Made by a program: the position numbers and the translations under genes
Shown: positions 32,859 through 44,337 of the stretch, piece by piece
How positions within the stretch are numbered: the stretch's first letter is position 1
Layout of the letters: every line of letters begins with the position of its first letter
Assembly (NCBI RefSeq): GCF_001424565.1
Contig: NZ_LMOL01000005.1
Coordinates: 19,422 to 83,421 of the forward strand
Length of the DNA: 64,000 nucleotides
Direction: 5' to 3'
Origin: Arthrobacter sp. Leaf141
Lineage (GTDB): Bacteria > Actinomycetota > Actinomycetes > Actinomycetales > Micrococcaceae
Notes under the pieces: model-generated
The model's database searches: none
What the model saw: the letters and a program-made list of their open reading frames with translations, nothing else
Told to the model about the DNA's origin: nothing

Positions 32859-33248
32859 ATGGCCATGAACCATCGCCACCCACATTCCAACGCTTCCGAT
32901 GCCAATGGCGGCCCGCCGCCCGGAGCAAGGGAGAGACGGCGCGGAAAGCTCTTCAGGGGTTCCGGGGAGGAGCCGGTCCGGGCCGATCTTCCGGAGAATG
33001 TGGTGGAGCTGTATCCGGGTGCCAGCCTGACACGCCACACGCTGATGAGTGGTCCCCGGCTACGCACTGCCCGGATGCGACAGCGCTGCGGCAATGCTTT
33101 TGCCCAGGCCGGAATGGCCACAGCGGAGTACGCCATAGCCACCCTGGCCGCCGTCGGCTTCGCCGGCCTGCTGGTGTTCATTCTCCGCAGCGATGAAGTC
33201 CGGGGTTTTTTGCTGAACCTGATCCGGACGGCATTGGCGCTTCCGTGA
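32859..33248 (+). CDS. DUF4244 Flp-type pilin-like protein
   Basis: A 129-residue protein whose C-terminal 50 residues form the DUF4244/Flp-like unit GMATAEYAIATLAAVGFAGL, followed by a hydrophobic helix to the end. The Gly followed five residues later by a Glu resembles the prepilin cleavage site G/xxxxE. The 80-residue polar leader is far longer than in usual Flp prepilins. GGAAGGAA precedes the ATG at 32859; an ATG at 32865 is an alternative. It corresponds to Rv3656c and is probably the major subunit. Confidence 0.83.
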   Translation: MAMNHRHPHSNASDANGGPPPGARERRRGKLFRGSGEEPVRADLPENVVELYPGASLTRHTLMSGPRLRTARMRQRCGNAFAQAGMATAEYAIATLAAVGFAGLLVFILRSDEVRGFLLNLIRTALALP

Positions 33249-33652
33249 TGGTCCGCGGGGCTGCAGTTGGCGGGTGCAGGGACCGCTCCGGGGGCAGTGT
33301 CACGGCCGAGTTCGCCGTCACGCTGCCGGCCGTGGTTGCCTTGCTGTCCATGTTGCTTGCGGGTGCGGCGGCAGGAATTACCCAGCTGCGGCTGGAGGCG
33401 GGCGCCAGGGCCGGGGCCCGCGCACTGGCCCGCGGCGATGGACCGGACACGGTCCGCGGGACAATAGCCGCCCTGGCTGGGCCCTCAGCGTCAACGTCCG
33501 TATCGTCCCAGGGCGGCTGGTTGGGAGTAAAAGTCACGGACCGGGTGGGTGGCACCTTGGGCGGGATCATCCCGTGGACCCTTACAGCCACTGCCTCGGC
33601 ACAGAGCGAGCGTGGGGTGCCCGACGTCACTGGGACCTGGCCGGGCCCCTGA
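33248..33652 (+). CDS. tadE: TadE-like pseudopilin
   Basis: A 134-residue TadE-type minor pilin. The N-terminal GGSVTAEFAVTLPAVVALLSML is cut here to show the key GSVTAEFAVTLP motif with its +5-type glutamate, followed by one hydrophobic helix and a short extracellular domain. The ATG shares a base with the pilin stop; a GTG at 33245 is equally possible. It corresponds to Rv3655c. Confidence 0.85.
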   Translation: MVRGAAVGGCRDRSGGSVTAEFAVTLPAVVALLSMLLAGAAAGITQLRLEAGARAGARALARGDGPDTVRGTIAALAGPSASTSVSSQGGWLGVKVTDRVGGTLGGIIPWTLTATASAQSERGVPDVTGTWPGP

Positions 33653-33813
33653 CTGTCCACCGGGTAATGATCGGGTTCCGCACTGTCGGGAAGATGAGAG
33701 CTGCACCAAGGCAGGCGGACACCGCGTCCGTGCGGCGTGGAAGCAACGCCGGCAGCAGTCAACAAAGCCCGCAGGAGGGGCCTTGGAGGAAGAAAACCAG
33801 TTCAGGAGATGGC

Positions 33814-34191
33814 ATGCCAACGGTAAAGAAACGGGCTCATCCAACGGATGAGCGCAGGGAGCGCGGCTCGGGGACGGTGCTGGCCTTGGGGCTTGCGGTT
33901 GTGGTTATGCTTGCCACCGCGCTGGTCCTCCTCTTGGCCCAGTCTGCGGTGCTGGCCAGCCGTGCGGCGGCCGCAGCCGATCTGGCAGCGCTCGCAGCCG
34001 CGGACGCCCACCGCGGAATTACGGCGGGGGACCCGTGCGCGGCGGCGTCCGTGGTTGCGGCGCGCCATGCCGCCGCGCTGCTGAGCTGTTTACCGCGCTC
34101 CGACCTGTCGGTGGAGGTTCGGACGGAAATGCTCCGGCGGACCCTGCTGGGTCCGGCAACGGGCCATGCCAGAGCCGGTCCGCCGCCGTGA
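33814..34191 (+). CDS. Rv3654c-like TadE-family protein
   Basis: A 125-residue protein of the helicase/secretion-neighbourhood TadE-like group, always found between Tad genes and the DUF1998 helicase in actinobacteria. Seen: RGSGTVLALGLAVVVMLATA with one transmembrane helix, AASRAAAAADLAALAAADAH (here LASRAAAAADLAALAA), and two cysteines in the short exterior part. CAGGAG lies 6 nt before the ATG at 33814. It follows tadE by 161 nt, a larger gap than the rest of the operon, in which I see nothing else. Confidence 0.83.
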   Translation: MPTVKKRAHPTDERRERGSGTVLALGLAVVVMLATALVLLLAQSAVLASRAAAAADLAALAAADAHRGITAGDPCAAASVVAARHAAALLSCLPRSDLSVEVRTEMLRRTLLGPATGHARAGPPP

Positions 34192-34284
34192 CCGAAGTCA
34201 GGTGAGCCGTTGTGAACTGCTGGTCAGGTCTGCCGCCGTGAACTGCAGGTCCGGTCCGGCGCCGTGAACTCCTGGTCAGCCGGT
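34182..34284. repeat. Degenerate 26-27-bp tandem repeat at the convergent Tad/helicase junction
   Basis: About four units start at 34182, 34206, 34232 and 34259, each with the pattern GCCGNNGTGAAC...GGTCNGGT. The array spans the end of the Rv3654c-like gene, the 84-nt gap and the last codons of the helicase gene. Confidence 0.6.
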
Positions 34285-36702
34285 GCTGCCGTCGGCTGGC
34301 GCTGGCCGGTTGTGGTCCTGGCCCCAACCGGCGGAACCTGCAGGAGCCGGCGGCATCGCTTCGGTTGCGTCCTTCAGGAGCACCCCCAGGAGCGTCACGG
34401 CGCCGGCCTTGTCCAAAGGGTTGTTTTTGTTCCCGCACTTAGGGGACTGGACACAGGAGGGGCAACCGGACTCGCATTCGCAGGCCCGGATGGCGTCGCG
34501 GGTGGCCGTCAGCCAGACCTTGGCCTTGTCGAAGGCGCGTTCGGCGAAACCTGCCCCGCCAGGGTGTCCGTCATAGACGAAGATGGTGGGCACTCCGGTG
34601 TCGGCGTGCAGCGCTGTGGAAACCCCTCCGATGTCCCACCTGTCACTGGAGGCCACCAGCGGCAGCAAGCCGATGGCCGCATGTTCGGCGGCGTGCAGGG
34701 CGCCGGGAAATTCGGCTTCGACGAGCCCAGCCCCGGTCAGGGACCGGTTCCCCACCTCGAACCACACCGCCTTGGTAAAAAGATCCCTCGCGCCGAGTTC
34801 CAGCGGCTCCTCGCCGAGGACCTCGTTGGAGATCAAAGCCTTGCGCTGGAAGGAAACCACCTGCGTGGTCACCTTGACCTCGCCGAAATGCACCGAAACG
34901 TCGCCCCACGTGGCGGTCCGCTGGGTCTCGAGGACCTCGATCTGGGTGACATCGCGGGCCGTGGTGTAAAAATCGGGATTGGCCCGGCGCACCATCACGC
35001 AGTGGTCGTCCTCGTTGAGGTCCTCCACCACGTAGCTGTCCCCCTGATGGACGTACACGGCCCCGGTGTGGGCCTGGTAGTGCGTTTGCGGGGAATCCAT
35101 GGTCCCCAGCAGGGACCCGGTGTCGGCGTCCACGATGTTGACCGGCCCGCCGCCGTCCGCCCGGAGATTGACCATGGCGGCGGCACTCTGTGAATGCGTC
35201 CAGAACCACCCCGCGGGCCGGCGACGGAGGTATCCCTGCGCCACCAGCTGATCCAGGAGTCCCTCGGCCGAAGGACCAAACAGGGCCAGTTCGCCGGTTC
35301 CCAGCGGAAGTTCAGCTGCCGCGGCGCACAGGTGCGGTCCCAGGACGTAGGGGTTGGATGGGTCAAACACGGTGGCTTCCACGGAAACGTCGAAGATCGC
35401 CTCCGGATGGTTCACCAGGAACGTATCCAACGGATCGTCGCTGGCCACAAAGGCGGCGATGGCGTCCTGCCCCGCCCGGCCGGCCCGGCCGATCTGCTGG
35501 AACAGGGACGCCCGGGTCCCCGGCCAGCCGGCAACGAGGACGGCGTCGAGCCCGGAAATATCGATGCCCAGTTCCAGCGCCGAGGTGCTGGACACCCCCA
35601 GAAGTTCCCCGGAGCGGAGGGCCCTCTCCACCGCCCGCCGCTCCTCAGGAAGGTACCCCGAGCGGTAGGCTGCCACCCGCTGCGGCAGGCTGGGATCCAC
35701 CTCGTCCAGAAGGCGCTTGGTGATGGCCGAGATGGTCTCCGCCCCGCGCCGCGACTTGATGAACGCGATGGTGCGGATGCGCGCCGACACCAGGTTGGCC
35801 AGCAGGTCCGCTGTTTCGGCCACAGCGGTGCGCCGCACGTTGGCGCCGTTCTCGCCCCGGGCCTCGGTCAGCGCCGGCTCCCAGAAAGCCACTGTGGTGG
35901 CCCCGTGGGGCGAGCAGTCCGTGGACACGGCCTCCACCGGGGCGCCGATCAACCGGGAGAACGAGGTATCCGGGTCCGAAGCCGTGGCGGAAGCCGCGAT
36001 GAACACCGGCTCCGGGAAGGACGTTCCCGCCCCGTAGTAGGCACAGATCCGCCGCAGCCGCCGCATCAGGTTGGCCACGTGCGAGCCGAACACACCCCGG
36101 TAGCTGTGCGCCTCATCAACGATCACGTAGCGCAGCCGGCGGAAGAACCCGGCCCACCACGCATGGTTGGGAAGGATCCCGAAGTGCAGCATGTCCGGGT
36201 TCGCCAGGATGAAGTTGGCGTGGTCCCGGATCCAGCGCCGGGATGCCGGGTCGGTGTCGCCGTCGTAGGTTTCCGCGCGGACGGTAGGCAGCTTCAGGGC
36301 CCGGATCGCATTAAGCTGGTCGGCCGCCAGCGCCTTGGTGGGGGAGAGGTAAAGGGTCACGGCGCCGTCGTCGTGGATCCTGCCGGGTTCAGCGAGCACC
36401 CGCAGCTCCGAACGGTGGATGGCGTCCAGGGCAGGCAACTGATACGCCAACGACTTGCCAGACGCCGTTCCGGTGGCCACCACAACATGCCTGCCGGCGT
36501 GGGCCACGTCTGCCGCGTGGACCTGATGCTTGTAGGGTTCGTGGATCCCCAACGTGCCATAGGCCGCCACAACGTCGGGGTGCACCCATTCCGGCCACGT
36601 CGCGTGCACTGCTTCGCGTGCCGGGATGGTGCGGACATGACGGAGCTGTTCCGGATCCGGGCCGCGGCCCAGCAGGGGAATCAGGGAGTCATGGGGGTTC
36701 AC
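34276..36702 (-). CDS. DEAD/DEAH helicase with DUF1998 domain (MrfA/HrqA-like)
   Basis: An 808-residue superfamily 2 helicase. Seen: Q-motif-like YKHQVHAADVA, Walker A GTASGKS at 78-84, Walker B DEAH at 196-199, SATASDP (motif III), SSTSALELGIDISGLD and QQIGRAGRAGQ (motifs V-VI). The C-terminal DUF1998 part has a four-cysteine cluster, CECESGCPSCVQSPKC, likely to bind zinc. Bacillus MrfA is a 3'-5' helicase for mitomycin C damage, so a DNA repair role is expected. It corresponds to Rv3649. The start is GTG at 36702 with no ribosome site; AAGAAT lies 6 nt upstream, so it may be leaderless. Confidence 0.93.
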   Translation of the reverse strand: MNPHDSLIPLLGRGPDPEQLRHVRTIPAREAVHATWPEWVHPDVVAAYGTLGIHEPYKHQVHAADVAHAGRHVVVATGTASGKSLAYQLPALDAIHRSELRVLAEPGRIHDDGAVTLYLSPTKALAADQLNAIRALKLPTVRAETYDGDTDPASRRWIRDHANFILANPDMLHFGILPNHAWWAGFFRRLRYVIVDEAHSYRGVFGSHVANLMRRLRRICAYYGAGTSFPEPVFIAASATASDPDTSFSRLIGAPVEAVSTDCSPHGATTVAFWEPALTEARGENGANVRRTAVAETADLLANLVSARIRTIAFIKSRRGAETISAITKRLLDEVDPSLPQRVAAYRSGYLPEERRAVERALRSGELLGVSSTSALELGIDISGLDAVLVAGWPGTRASLFQQIGRAGRAGQDAIAAFVASDDPLDTFLVNHPEAIFDVSVEATVFDPSNPYVLGPHLCAAAAELPLGTGELALFGPSAEGLLDQLVAQGYLRRRPAGWFWTHSQSAAAMVNLRADGGGPVNIVDADTGSLLGTMDSPQTHYQAHTGAVYVHQGDSYVVEDLNEDDHCVMVRRANPDFYTTARDVTQIEVLETQRTATWGDVSVHFGEVKVTTQVVSFQRKALISNEVLGEEPLELGARDLFTKAVWFEVGNRSLTGAGLVEAEFPGALHAAEHAAIGLLPLVASSDRWDIGGVSTALHADTGVPTIFVYDGHPGGAGFAERAFDKAKVWLTATRDAIRACECESGCPSCVQSPKCGNKNNPLDKAGAVTLLGVLLKDATEAMPPAPAGSAGWGQDHNRPAPADGSTG

Positions 36703-36762
36703 CCCGACATTCTTTCATCCGGCGGCACCCGGCGACGCCGAATCCGCCCAAGGGGTAACCGG

Positions 36763-36779
36763 CGGCCGGCGCCCGGCCG
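36763..36779 (-). terminator. Hairpin after the GNAT gene
   Basis: CGGCCGG-CGC-CCGGCCG, a perfect 7-bp stem directly against the GNAT stop codon. No T-run; a likely end of the GNAT transcript before the helicase promoter. Confidence 0.5.
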
Positions 36780-37472
36780 TCAGCTGAGGGAAAGGTCCCC
36801 GCCGTTGTGGTCTGCCGAAAGCATCAGAACCCGGGAGACTGCGGTCCAGCCGAGGTGGGAATACAGTTTCTGGCCGTCGCTGGAGGCCAGCAGCAGCCCG
36901 TTCAGCACATCATGGCCGAAGGCCTGCGCCGCGAGGGCCCGCATGATGAAACTGCCCAGGCCGCGGCGCTGGAACGCCGGGTCCGTAACAATCTTGTCGA
37001 ACACCGCGGTGTTGCCCACCACAAACAGCCTGCCGCTGGCGGCGATGGTTTCGCCGGACCGCACTTCGGCGTAGTGCACGCCGTCCGTTTCGGAGGTGGA
37101 CAGTTCCAGGTCATCGTCAGGCAGCCACGGATCCTCGGCGTCCTGGGTTTCCATGTCCACAATCATCATGGTCTGCGAATCCGAGGTCACGTTGAGCCTG
37201 TGCTGCTGCGCCAGCCGGGCGTACCGGGCGGTGTCGTTGGTGAGGATGGTCAGGACCATGGCCGGCGCCACCGCCACCTTGGCTGCCAGTTCGGCAAATT
37301 CAGCGTCCGAGGGGTCGGCTGCAAAGAATTCCCAGTCCCCGCTGCTCTCGGACCGCAAGGCGGCAGGGAACCGGCCCTCGGTGGAGGTGCGGTAGCCGCG
37401 GCAACCCGCCCAGCCGGCCACCCATAGTTCAAGAAGGCCTGTGATGTCTTCAATCGTGGTTTCCGGGCTCAT
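36780..37472 (-). CDS. GNAT family N-acetyltransferase
   Basis: A 230-residue protein with a C-terminal GNAT fold. The acetyl-CoA-binding stretch is FQRRGLGSFIMRALAAQAF (R/Q-x-x-G-x-G/A type), preceded by IAASGRLFVVGNTAVFDKIVT. The N-terminal 100 residues are not recognised and may form a second, degenerate GNAT half. Substrate unknown. TAGTCT ends 6 nt before the ATG, suggesting a leaderless mRNA. It is divergent from trhO. Confidence 0.85.
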   Translation of the reverse strand: MSPETTIEDITGLLELWVAGWAGCRGYRTSTEGRFPAALRSESSGDWEFFAADPSDAEFAELAAKVAVAPAMVLTILTNDTARYARLAQQHRLNVTSDSQTMMIVDMETQDAEDPWLPDDDLELSTSETDGVHYAEVRSGETIAASGRLFVVGNTAVFDKIVTDPAFQRRGLGSFIMRALAAQAFGHDVLNGLLLASSDGQKLYSHLGWTAVSRVLMLSADHNGGDLSLS

Positions 37473-37478
37473 GGCATG

Positions 37479-37484
37479 AGACTA
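37479..37484 (-). promoter_or_regulatory. Leaderless -10 box of the GNAT gene
   Basis: TAGTCT on the minus strand with a 6-nt spacer to the ATG; no ribosome site is present. Confidence 0.6.
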
Positions 37485-37601
37485 TTCCAGCCCGACGGCC
37501 AGCAACAGTGGCTGCAACAGTGCTTATCCAATCGTGATGCGCCAACGCCCCGGCCGCAGGCACCCTGCGGCGGGCGGACGGTGTCCGGGAACCCGAGCCG
37601 G

Positions 37602-37607
37602 TACCCT
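37602..37607 (+). promoter_or_regulatory. Leaderless -10 box of trhO
   Basis: TACCCT with a 7-nt spacer to the GTG start at 37615; no ribosome site is present. Confidence 0.6.
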
Positions 37608-37614
37608 TAAATAC

Positions 37615-38508
37615 GTGGCTTTAGACCGAATTGTGCTCTTTTACGGCTTTACCCCCCTCTCAGACCCGGACGCCGTCCGGCTCTGGCAGCGTGCCCTCTG
37701 CGAGAAGCTCGGCCTTACGGGCCGGATCCTGATCTCCCGGGACGGCATCAACGCCACGGTGGGCGGCGAAATCGGCGCGGTAAAGCAGTACGTAAAGACA
37801 ACCCGCGAATACAAGGGCTTTGCAGGCATCGACATCAAATGGTCCGACGGCGGCGCAGCGGACTTCCCGCGGCTGAGCGTCAAGGTGCGCGATGAGATTG
37901 TCTCCTTCGGCGCGCCCGGGGAACTCAAGGTGGACGCGAACGGTGTGGTGGGCGGCGGGAAGCACCTCCAGCCCGAGGAACTGCACGAGCTGGTGGCCAA
38001 CCGGAAACAGGCCGGCGAGGACGTGGTGTTCTTTGACGGCCGGAACGCCTTCGAGGCCCAGATCGGCAAGTTCAAGGACGCGGTGGTGCCCGATGTGGCC
38101 ACCACGCACGACTTCATCAAGGAGTTGGAGTCAGGCAAGTACGACGCGCTGAAAGACAAACCCGTGGTCACCTACTGCACCGGCGGCATCCGCTGCGAGG
38201 TCCTGTCCAGCCTGATGGTCAACCGAGGTTTCAAAGAGGTGTATCAGCTGGACGGCGGGATTGTCAGGTACGGCGAGACCTTCAAGGACCAGGGTCTCTG
38301 GGAAGGGTCGCTGTACGTTTTTGACAAGCGGATGCACCTGGAATTCAGCGAGGACGCAAAAACCATCGGCCAGTGCGTCCGCTGCGCAGCCCCGACCAGC
38401 AAATTCGAGAACTGTTCCAACCCCAGCTGCCGCACCCTGACGCTGTACTGCTCCGAGTGCGCTGCCAGCCCGGAAACCCTGCGCTGCCCGGAAGGCTGCG
38501 CCGCCTAA
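37615..38508 (+). CDS. trhO: tRNA uridine(34) hydroxylase, rhodanese-like (TrhO/YceA)
   Basis: A 297-residue protein of the TrhO (YceA/YbfQ) family, which makes 5-hydroxyuridine at the tRNA wobble position. An N-terminal acylphosphatase-like domain ([16 protein letters not shown], residues 37-51) is followed by a rhodanese domain with active-site Cys188 in [10 protein letters not shown]. The C-terminal tail has a cysteine-rich cluster (CVRC, then CSNPSC, CSEC and CPEGC), probably a zinc site. The GTG at 37615 is favoured because the protein then begins [12 protein letters not shown] as relatives do, and a TANNNT box sits 7 nt upstream. Its TAA overlaps the stop codon of the convergent lipoprotein gene. 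Confidence 0.92.
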   Translation: MALDRIVLFYGFTPLSDPDAVRLWQRALCEKLGLTGRILISRDGINATVGGEIGAVKQYVKTTREYKGFAGIDIKWSDGGAADFPRLSVKVRDEIVSFGAPGELKVDANGVVGGGKHLQPEELHELVANRKQAGEDVVFFDGRNAFEAQIGKFKDAVVPDVATTHDFIKELESGKYDALKDKPVVTYCTGGIRCEVLSSLMVNRGFKEVYQLDGGIVRYGETFKDQGLWEGSLYVFDKRMHLEFSEDAKTIGQCVRCAAPTSKFENCSNPSCRTLTLYCSECAASPETLRCPEGCAA

Positions 38509-39092
38509 GGGAACCGGCGGAACCGGTAAGCGTAGTTGGCTGCGGAGCCGGCCTCCACCGTGACGTGCACTGCCGTGTCCGAGGCAAGGTAGACGATGCT
38601 TTCGCGGTTGATGCCGCATCGCTGGGCCAGGTCCGCGAGGTCCATGGCGTCGGTGCGGAAGGTAAACACAACGCGCCGCAGGCTCCGGCAGGCCAACGCC
38701 AGCGCATAGGTGCCGGCCGCCAGAACCGGAGTGTCCTCCTTGAGGACCTCGCCGGGCGCCAACACGCCGGCACCGGCGTACGCCACCGGCTGGGAAGCAT
38801 TGGGCAAGGTCCGGGCCACCCAGTCAGCCAGCCCGTCCGGCGGCACAGGTTCCCGGCGGAGCGGATCGTAGGTGATGTCGGGTTCGGGGGTTGCGGGCGC
38901 GGCGGTGGATTGGGGCGCTGAACGCGGCAGGCCGTCGTCGTACGAATATTCGCAGCCAGTCAGGGCGACGGAGGACCCAAGCACCAGCAACCCCACTGAC
39001 GCACGCCCAAAGGTGGCCGTGAGGGTCCGTGCCTGCGTAGCCCGTGCCCTTTGCAGGCCACGGGGCGCGGAGGATTCCCGCACGGTGGGCAT
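38505..39092 (-). CDS. Putative lipoprotein, paralogue of its neighbour
   Basis: A 195-residue protein of unknown function. A basic N-tail of about 30 residues, a hydrophobic core and the lipobox LTGC predict a lipid-anchored exported protein with a Pro/Ser/Thr-rich spacer. The C-terminal 90 residues ([13 protein letters not shown] ... QRCG ... [11 protein letters not shown]) resemble the end of the next protein: AGxY, two cysteines and a final A-x-x-x-A-Y strand. This points to a small beta-rich domain with one disulfide. TACAGT ends 6 nt before the ATG. The stop overlaps the trhO stop in the convergent direction. Confidence 0.75.
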   Translation of the reverse strand: MPTVRESSAPRGLQRARATQARTLTATFGRASVGLLVLGSSVALTGCEYSYDDGLPRSAPQSTAAPATPEPDITYDPLRREPVPPDGLADWVARTLPNASQPVAYAGAGVLAPGEVLKEDTPVLAAGTYALALACRSLRRVVFTFRTDAMDLADLAQRCGINRESIVYLASDTAVHVTVEAGSAANYAYRFRRFP

Positions 39093-39098
39093 ACGTCG

Positions 39099-39104
39099 AC
39101 TGTA
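39099..39104 (-). promoter_or_regulatory. Leaderless -10 box of lipoprotein gene 1
   Basis: TACAGT on the minus strand with a 6-nt spacer to the ATG at 39092. Confidence 0.6.
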
Positions 39105-39139
39105 TGCCTGCGGTGGCGGCCGGGCCAGTGCTGCAGGCC

Positions 39140-39646
39140 TTATTGCGTGGGCGTCACCTGGTACGCAAAGATCAGCGGCGCGTCGACGCTGGACGCGCTG
39201 ATGTCCAGGGTCCCGGCCGACGGGACCGTGAAGCGTGTGGTCTCGAGGCTGCCGTTGCAGGCCGCACCTGCGTCCACTATTTCAACCCCGTCAACGGACA
39301 CGGCGAAGAACGCTTTTCCGCCGCCTTCGCAGGTCACGGACAGGGTGTACCGACCCGCCGGAACATCCGCCGCTTCCTGGCTGATCCGGTCCCGGTTGAG
39401 GATTTTCCCTTCATCCTGGAGGAGGGTGCCTGGGTCGGTGGGCAGGGCCGTGGCCCGCCACTGTGGGACGTCTGCATTTTCCACGGACAGCCCGGTCGAG
39501 CATCCCGACAGTGCCGCTGCCATGACCAACGCCCCCAGTGCGGCCCAGGCGGCGGGCCTGCGGGCCGGCGGGCGCAGGGGCCCGTACAGGCCGGAGGGCC
39601 CGGCAGGACGGCGCGCACGCAGGAGGGCAGGGAGGCAGGAAGGCAT
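39140..39646 (-). CDS. Putative lipoprotein, paralogue of its neighbour
   Basis: A 168-residue protein of unknown function. The signal region runs to the lipobox LSGC near residue 49. The exported part ends with PAGRYTLSVTCEGGGKAFFA, then AACNG and LIFAYQVTP, a pattern shared with the downstream lipoprotein (AGxY, cysteine, cysteine, A-Y strand). The two genes are in tandem, 47 nt apart, but each has its own TANNNT box, so they may be transcribed separately after duplication and divergence. TAGCGT lies 6 nt before the ATG. Confidence 0.75.
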   Translation of the reverse strand: MPSCLPALLRARRPAGPSGLYGPLRPPARRPAAWAALGALVMAAALSGCSTGLSVENADVPQWRATALPTDPGTLLQDEGKILNRDRISQEAADVPAGRYTLSVTCEGGGKAFFAVSVDGVEIVDAGAACNGSLETTRFTVPSAGTLDISASSVDAPLIFAYQVTPTQ

Positions 39647-39652
39647 GCTTCC

Positions 39653-39658
39653 ACGCTA
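39653..39658 (-). promoter_or_regulatory. Leaderless -10 box of lipoprotein gene 2
   Basis: TAGCGT on the minus strand with a 6-nt spacer to the ATG at 39646. Confidence 0.6.
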
Positions 39659-39708
39659 CCGCCTGCGCAGGGTGGCATGGCACCTCGGGAGCCGGCGGAG
39701 GACCGGAC

Positions 39709-39714
39709 TAAACT
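39709..39714 (+). promoter_or_regulatory. Leaderless -10 box of the methyltransferase gene
   Basis: TAAACT with a 6-nt spacer to the GTG at 39721; no ribosome site is present. Confidence 0.6.
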
Positions 39715-39720
39715 TGGCCG

Positions 39721-41370
39721 GTGCCTAAATCCCCATTCGAGTTCACCGCCGGCAACACCCCCGATGCCCCGCGAAGCGACCGGCCGCACCTGCTGCAGGC
39801 CCTGGCCGCGGACCTGCGCCGCGCCGGTTACACGCTGGACGGCGTGGCGCAGCTGCTGGGCCCGTCAGCCTCCGCTGCCCTGAACCGGGACCAGATCATC
39901 CCGGCCCAGCTCGCCACGGATGCCGCCGCCAGCCGTGACAGCGGCACCGGGCCGCTGGCCGCCGTCGTCCGTCTTTGGCTCCTCGCCGAACCGCAGGAAC
40001 GGGTGGCGCTCGACGCCGCGCTGCCGGGCCTGGGTGCGGACGGCCTGGTGGAGCTGGGACTCGTTGAGCCCGTCCCCGGCACCGCGCGGTTCGCAGCGCG
40101 CGCCGACCTGCGCCCCTACGGCTGGGATGTCAACACGGACGGCAGCGGCGGCGCCGAACTCTGGGTGGCCAGCGACCTCGCCGCCCACCAGCAGGAAGGC
40201 GTGCTGCGGCACGACCACGTGCTGGGCATCGGGCAGGCCTCCACCACCCTGGTCCAAACCACCGTGCGCCGCCACACGGAACGGGCCCTGGACCTGGGCA
40301 CGGGCTGCGGCATCCAGGCGTTCCATCTCCTGCATCACTGCGAACACGTCACCGCCACGGACATCTCCGAACGGGCCCTGGCTTTTGCCCGCTTCAATAT
40401 CCTGCTCAACGCCGAGGCCCTGTCCGTGGACCCGGACCGGCTGGCGGACCGGGTGAGCCTTCGCCTGGGATCACTGCTGGAGCCCGTGGCCGGTGAGGAA
40501 TTCGACCTGGTGGTTTCCAACCCGCCGTTCGTGATCACCCCGCGCCGGTCAGGCGAGGACGCCGCCGGCCAGTTCACCTACCGGGACGGCGGCCTCCCCG
40601 GTGACGACATCGTGGCCTCCCTCGTGGCAGGGCTTCCCGGCCTGCTGTCCCCGGGCGGGACGGCGCAGCTGCTGGGCAACTGGGAAGTGGAGGCCGGCAC
40701 TGAATGGCACCACCGGCCCCGGGCCTGGGTCAGCCCCGGCACCGACGCCTGGTTCATCCAGCGCGAGCAGGTCAGCCCCGAACAATACGCCGAAACCTGG
40801 CTGCAGGACGCCTCCGAGTCCCGGAACCGGGACCACTACCGGGAGGCCTACGGGGCCTACCTCGCGGACTTCGCAAGCCGGAACGTGGCAGGGATCGGGT
40901 TCGGCATGGTCTGGCTCCGCCGGCCCGCGGCCCCCGGCCAGGCCACCATCAGCCGGTTCGAGGAAATCACCTACCCCATCGAGCAACCCATCGGCCCGCA
41001 TCTGGGCGCCGCCGTGGAGCGCAACGACGACGTGGCAGCGGACAGCATCGAAGCGGCGCACCTCATCGTGGCCGAGGACGTCACGGAGGAACGGCACCAG
41101 CGTCCCGGTGCCGAGCACCCGGGCGTGATCCTGCTCCGGCAGGGCGCCGGCCTGCGCCGGACCAACCTGTTGAGCACCGCACTGGCGGGGTTTGTGTCCG
41201 CCTGCGACGGCGACCTGACCGCCGGCCAGATCGCCGGTGCGCTGGAGGCCCTGCTGGGCGGAAGCCTGGCCGGGGAGGACGGATTCGATGCCCTGTCCTT
41301 CCGGCAGGAACTGCTCGCCGAAGTGGAAAACCTGGTCCGCGACGGCTTCCTCCTTCGGGCGGCCGGCTGA
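39721..41370 (+). CDS. Class I SAM-dependent methyltransferase (N5-glutamine/N6-adenine type)
   Basis: A 549-residue protein. The central domain has the SAM motif ALDLGTGCGIQAFHLLHHC (about residues 183-201), VTATDISERALAFARFN, and the catalytic motif VVSNPPF. NPPF is shared by PrmC/HemK glutamine methyltransferases and N6-adenine RNA/DNA methyltransferases. An N-terminal domain of about 150 residues and a C-terminal winged-helix-like domain of about 130 residues flank it, as in the DUF7059-type actinobacterial group. The substrate is not predictable, but ribosomal RNA or protein is likely. It reads towards topA. Confidence 0.85.
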   Translation: MPKSPFEFTAGNTPDAPRSDRPHLLQALAADLRRAGYTLDGVAQLLGPSASAALNRDQIIPAQLATDAAASRDSGTGPLAAVVRLWLLAEPQERVALDAALPGLGADGLVELGLVEPVPGTARFAARADLRPYGWDVNTDGSGGAELWVASDLAAHQQEGVLRHDHVLGIGQASTTLVQTTVRRHTERALDLGTGCGIQAFHLLHHCEHVTATDISERALAFARFNILLNAEALSVDPDRLADRVSLRLGSLLEPVAGEEFDLVVSNPPFVITPRRSGEDAAGQFTYRDGGLPGDDIVASLVAGLPGLLSPGGTAQLLGNWEVEAGTEWHHRPRAWVSPGTDAWFIQREQVSPEQYAETWLQDASESRNRDHYREAYGAYLADFASRNVAGIGFGMVWLRRPAAPGQATISRFEEITYPIEQPIGPHLGAAVERNDDVAADSIEAAHLIVAEDVTEERHQRPGAEHPGVILLRQGAGLRRTNLLSTALAGFVSACDGDLTAGQIAGALEALLGGSLAGEDGFDALSFRQELLAEVENLVRDGFLLRAAG

Positions 41371-41420
41371 CCCGTTCCGGCCGCTTCGCGGAGGCCGGTG
41401 TTTTCCACAGGAATGCGCAC

Positions 41421-41451
41421 ATTGGCCCAAAATATGGTGAACTAGGCCAAT
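41421..41451 (+). promoter_or_regulatory. Inverted repeat upstream of topA
   Basis: ATTGGCC (41421-41427) and GGCCAAT (41445-41451) form a 7-bp inverted repeat with a 17-nt AT-rich spacer, in the 123-nt gap before topA. It may be a regulator site or part of a supercoiling-sensitive promoter. Confidence 0.35.
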
Positions 41452-41493
41452 ATGGGCTCATCTGCCCCAGCAACCTTTTTCTGTAGGAGCATC

Positions 41494-44223
<2,730 letters not shown>

Positions 44224-44230
44224 GCCGTGT

Positions 44231-44258
44231 CCCGGACCGGGGATCAGCCCGGTCCGGG
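44231..44258 (+). terminator. Terminator after topA
   Basis: CCCGGACCGGG-GATCAG-CCCGGTCCGGG, a perfect 11-bp stem 7 nt after the topA stop; no T-run. Confidence 0.75.
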
Positions 44259-44337
44259 CGCGGATTGTCTCCGGTCCGGGCTGCCCGGCCGGCAGGCAGG
44301 AATTGCGGTGCTGCGAGCAACGTGATCGGGTAGGGGG

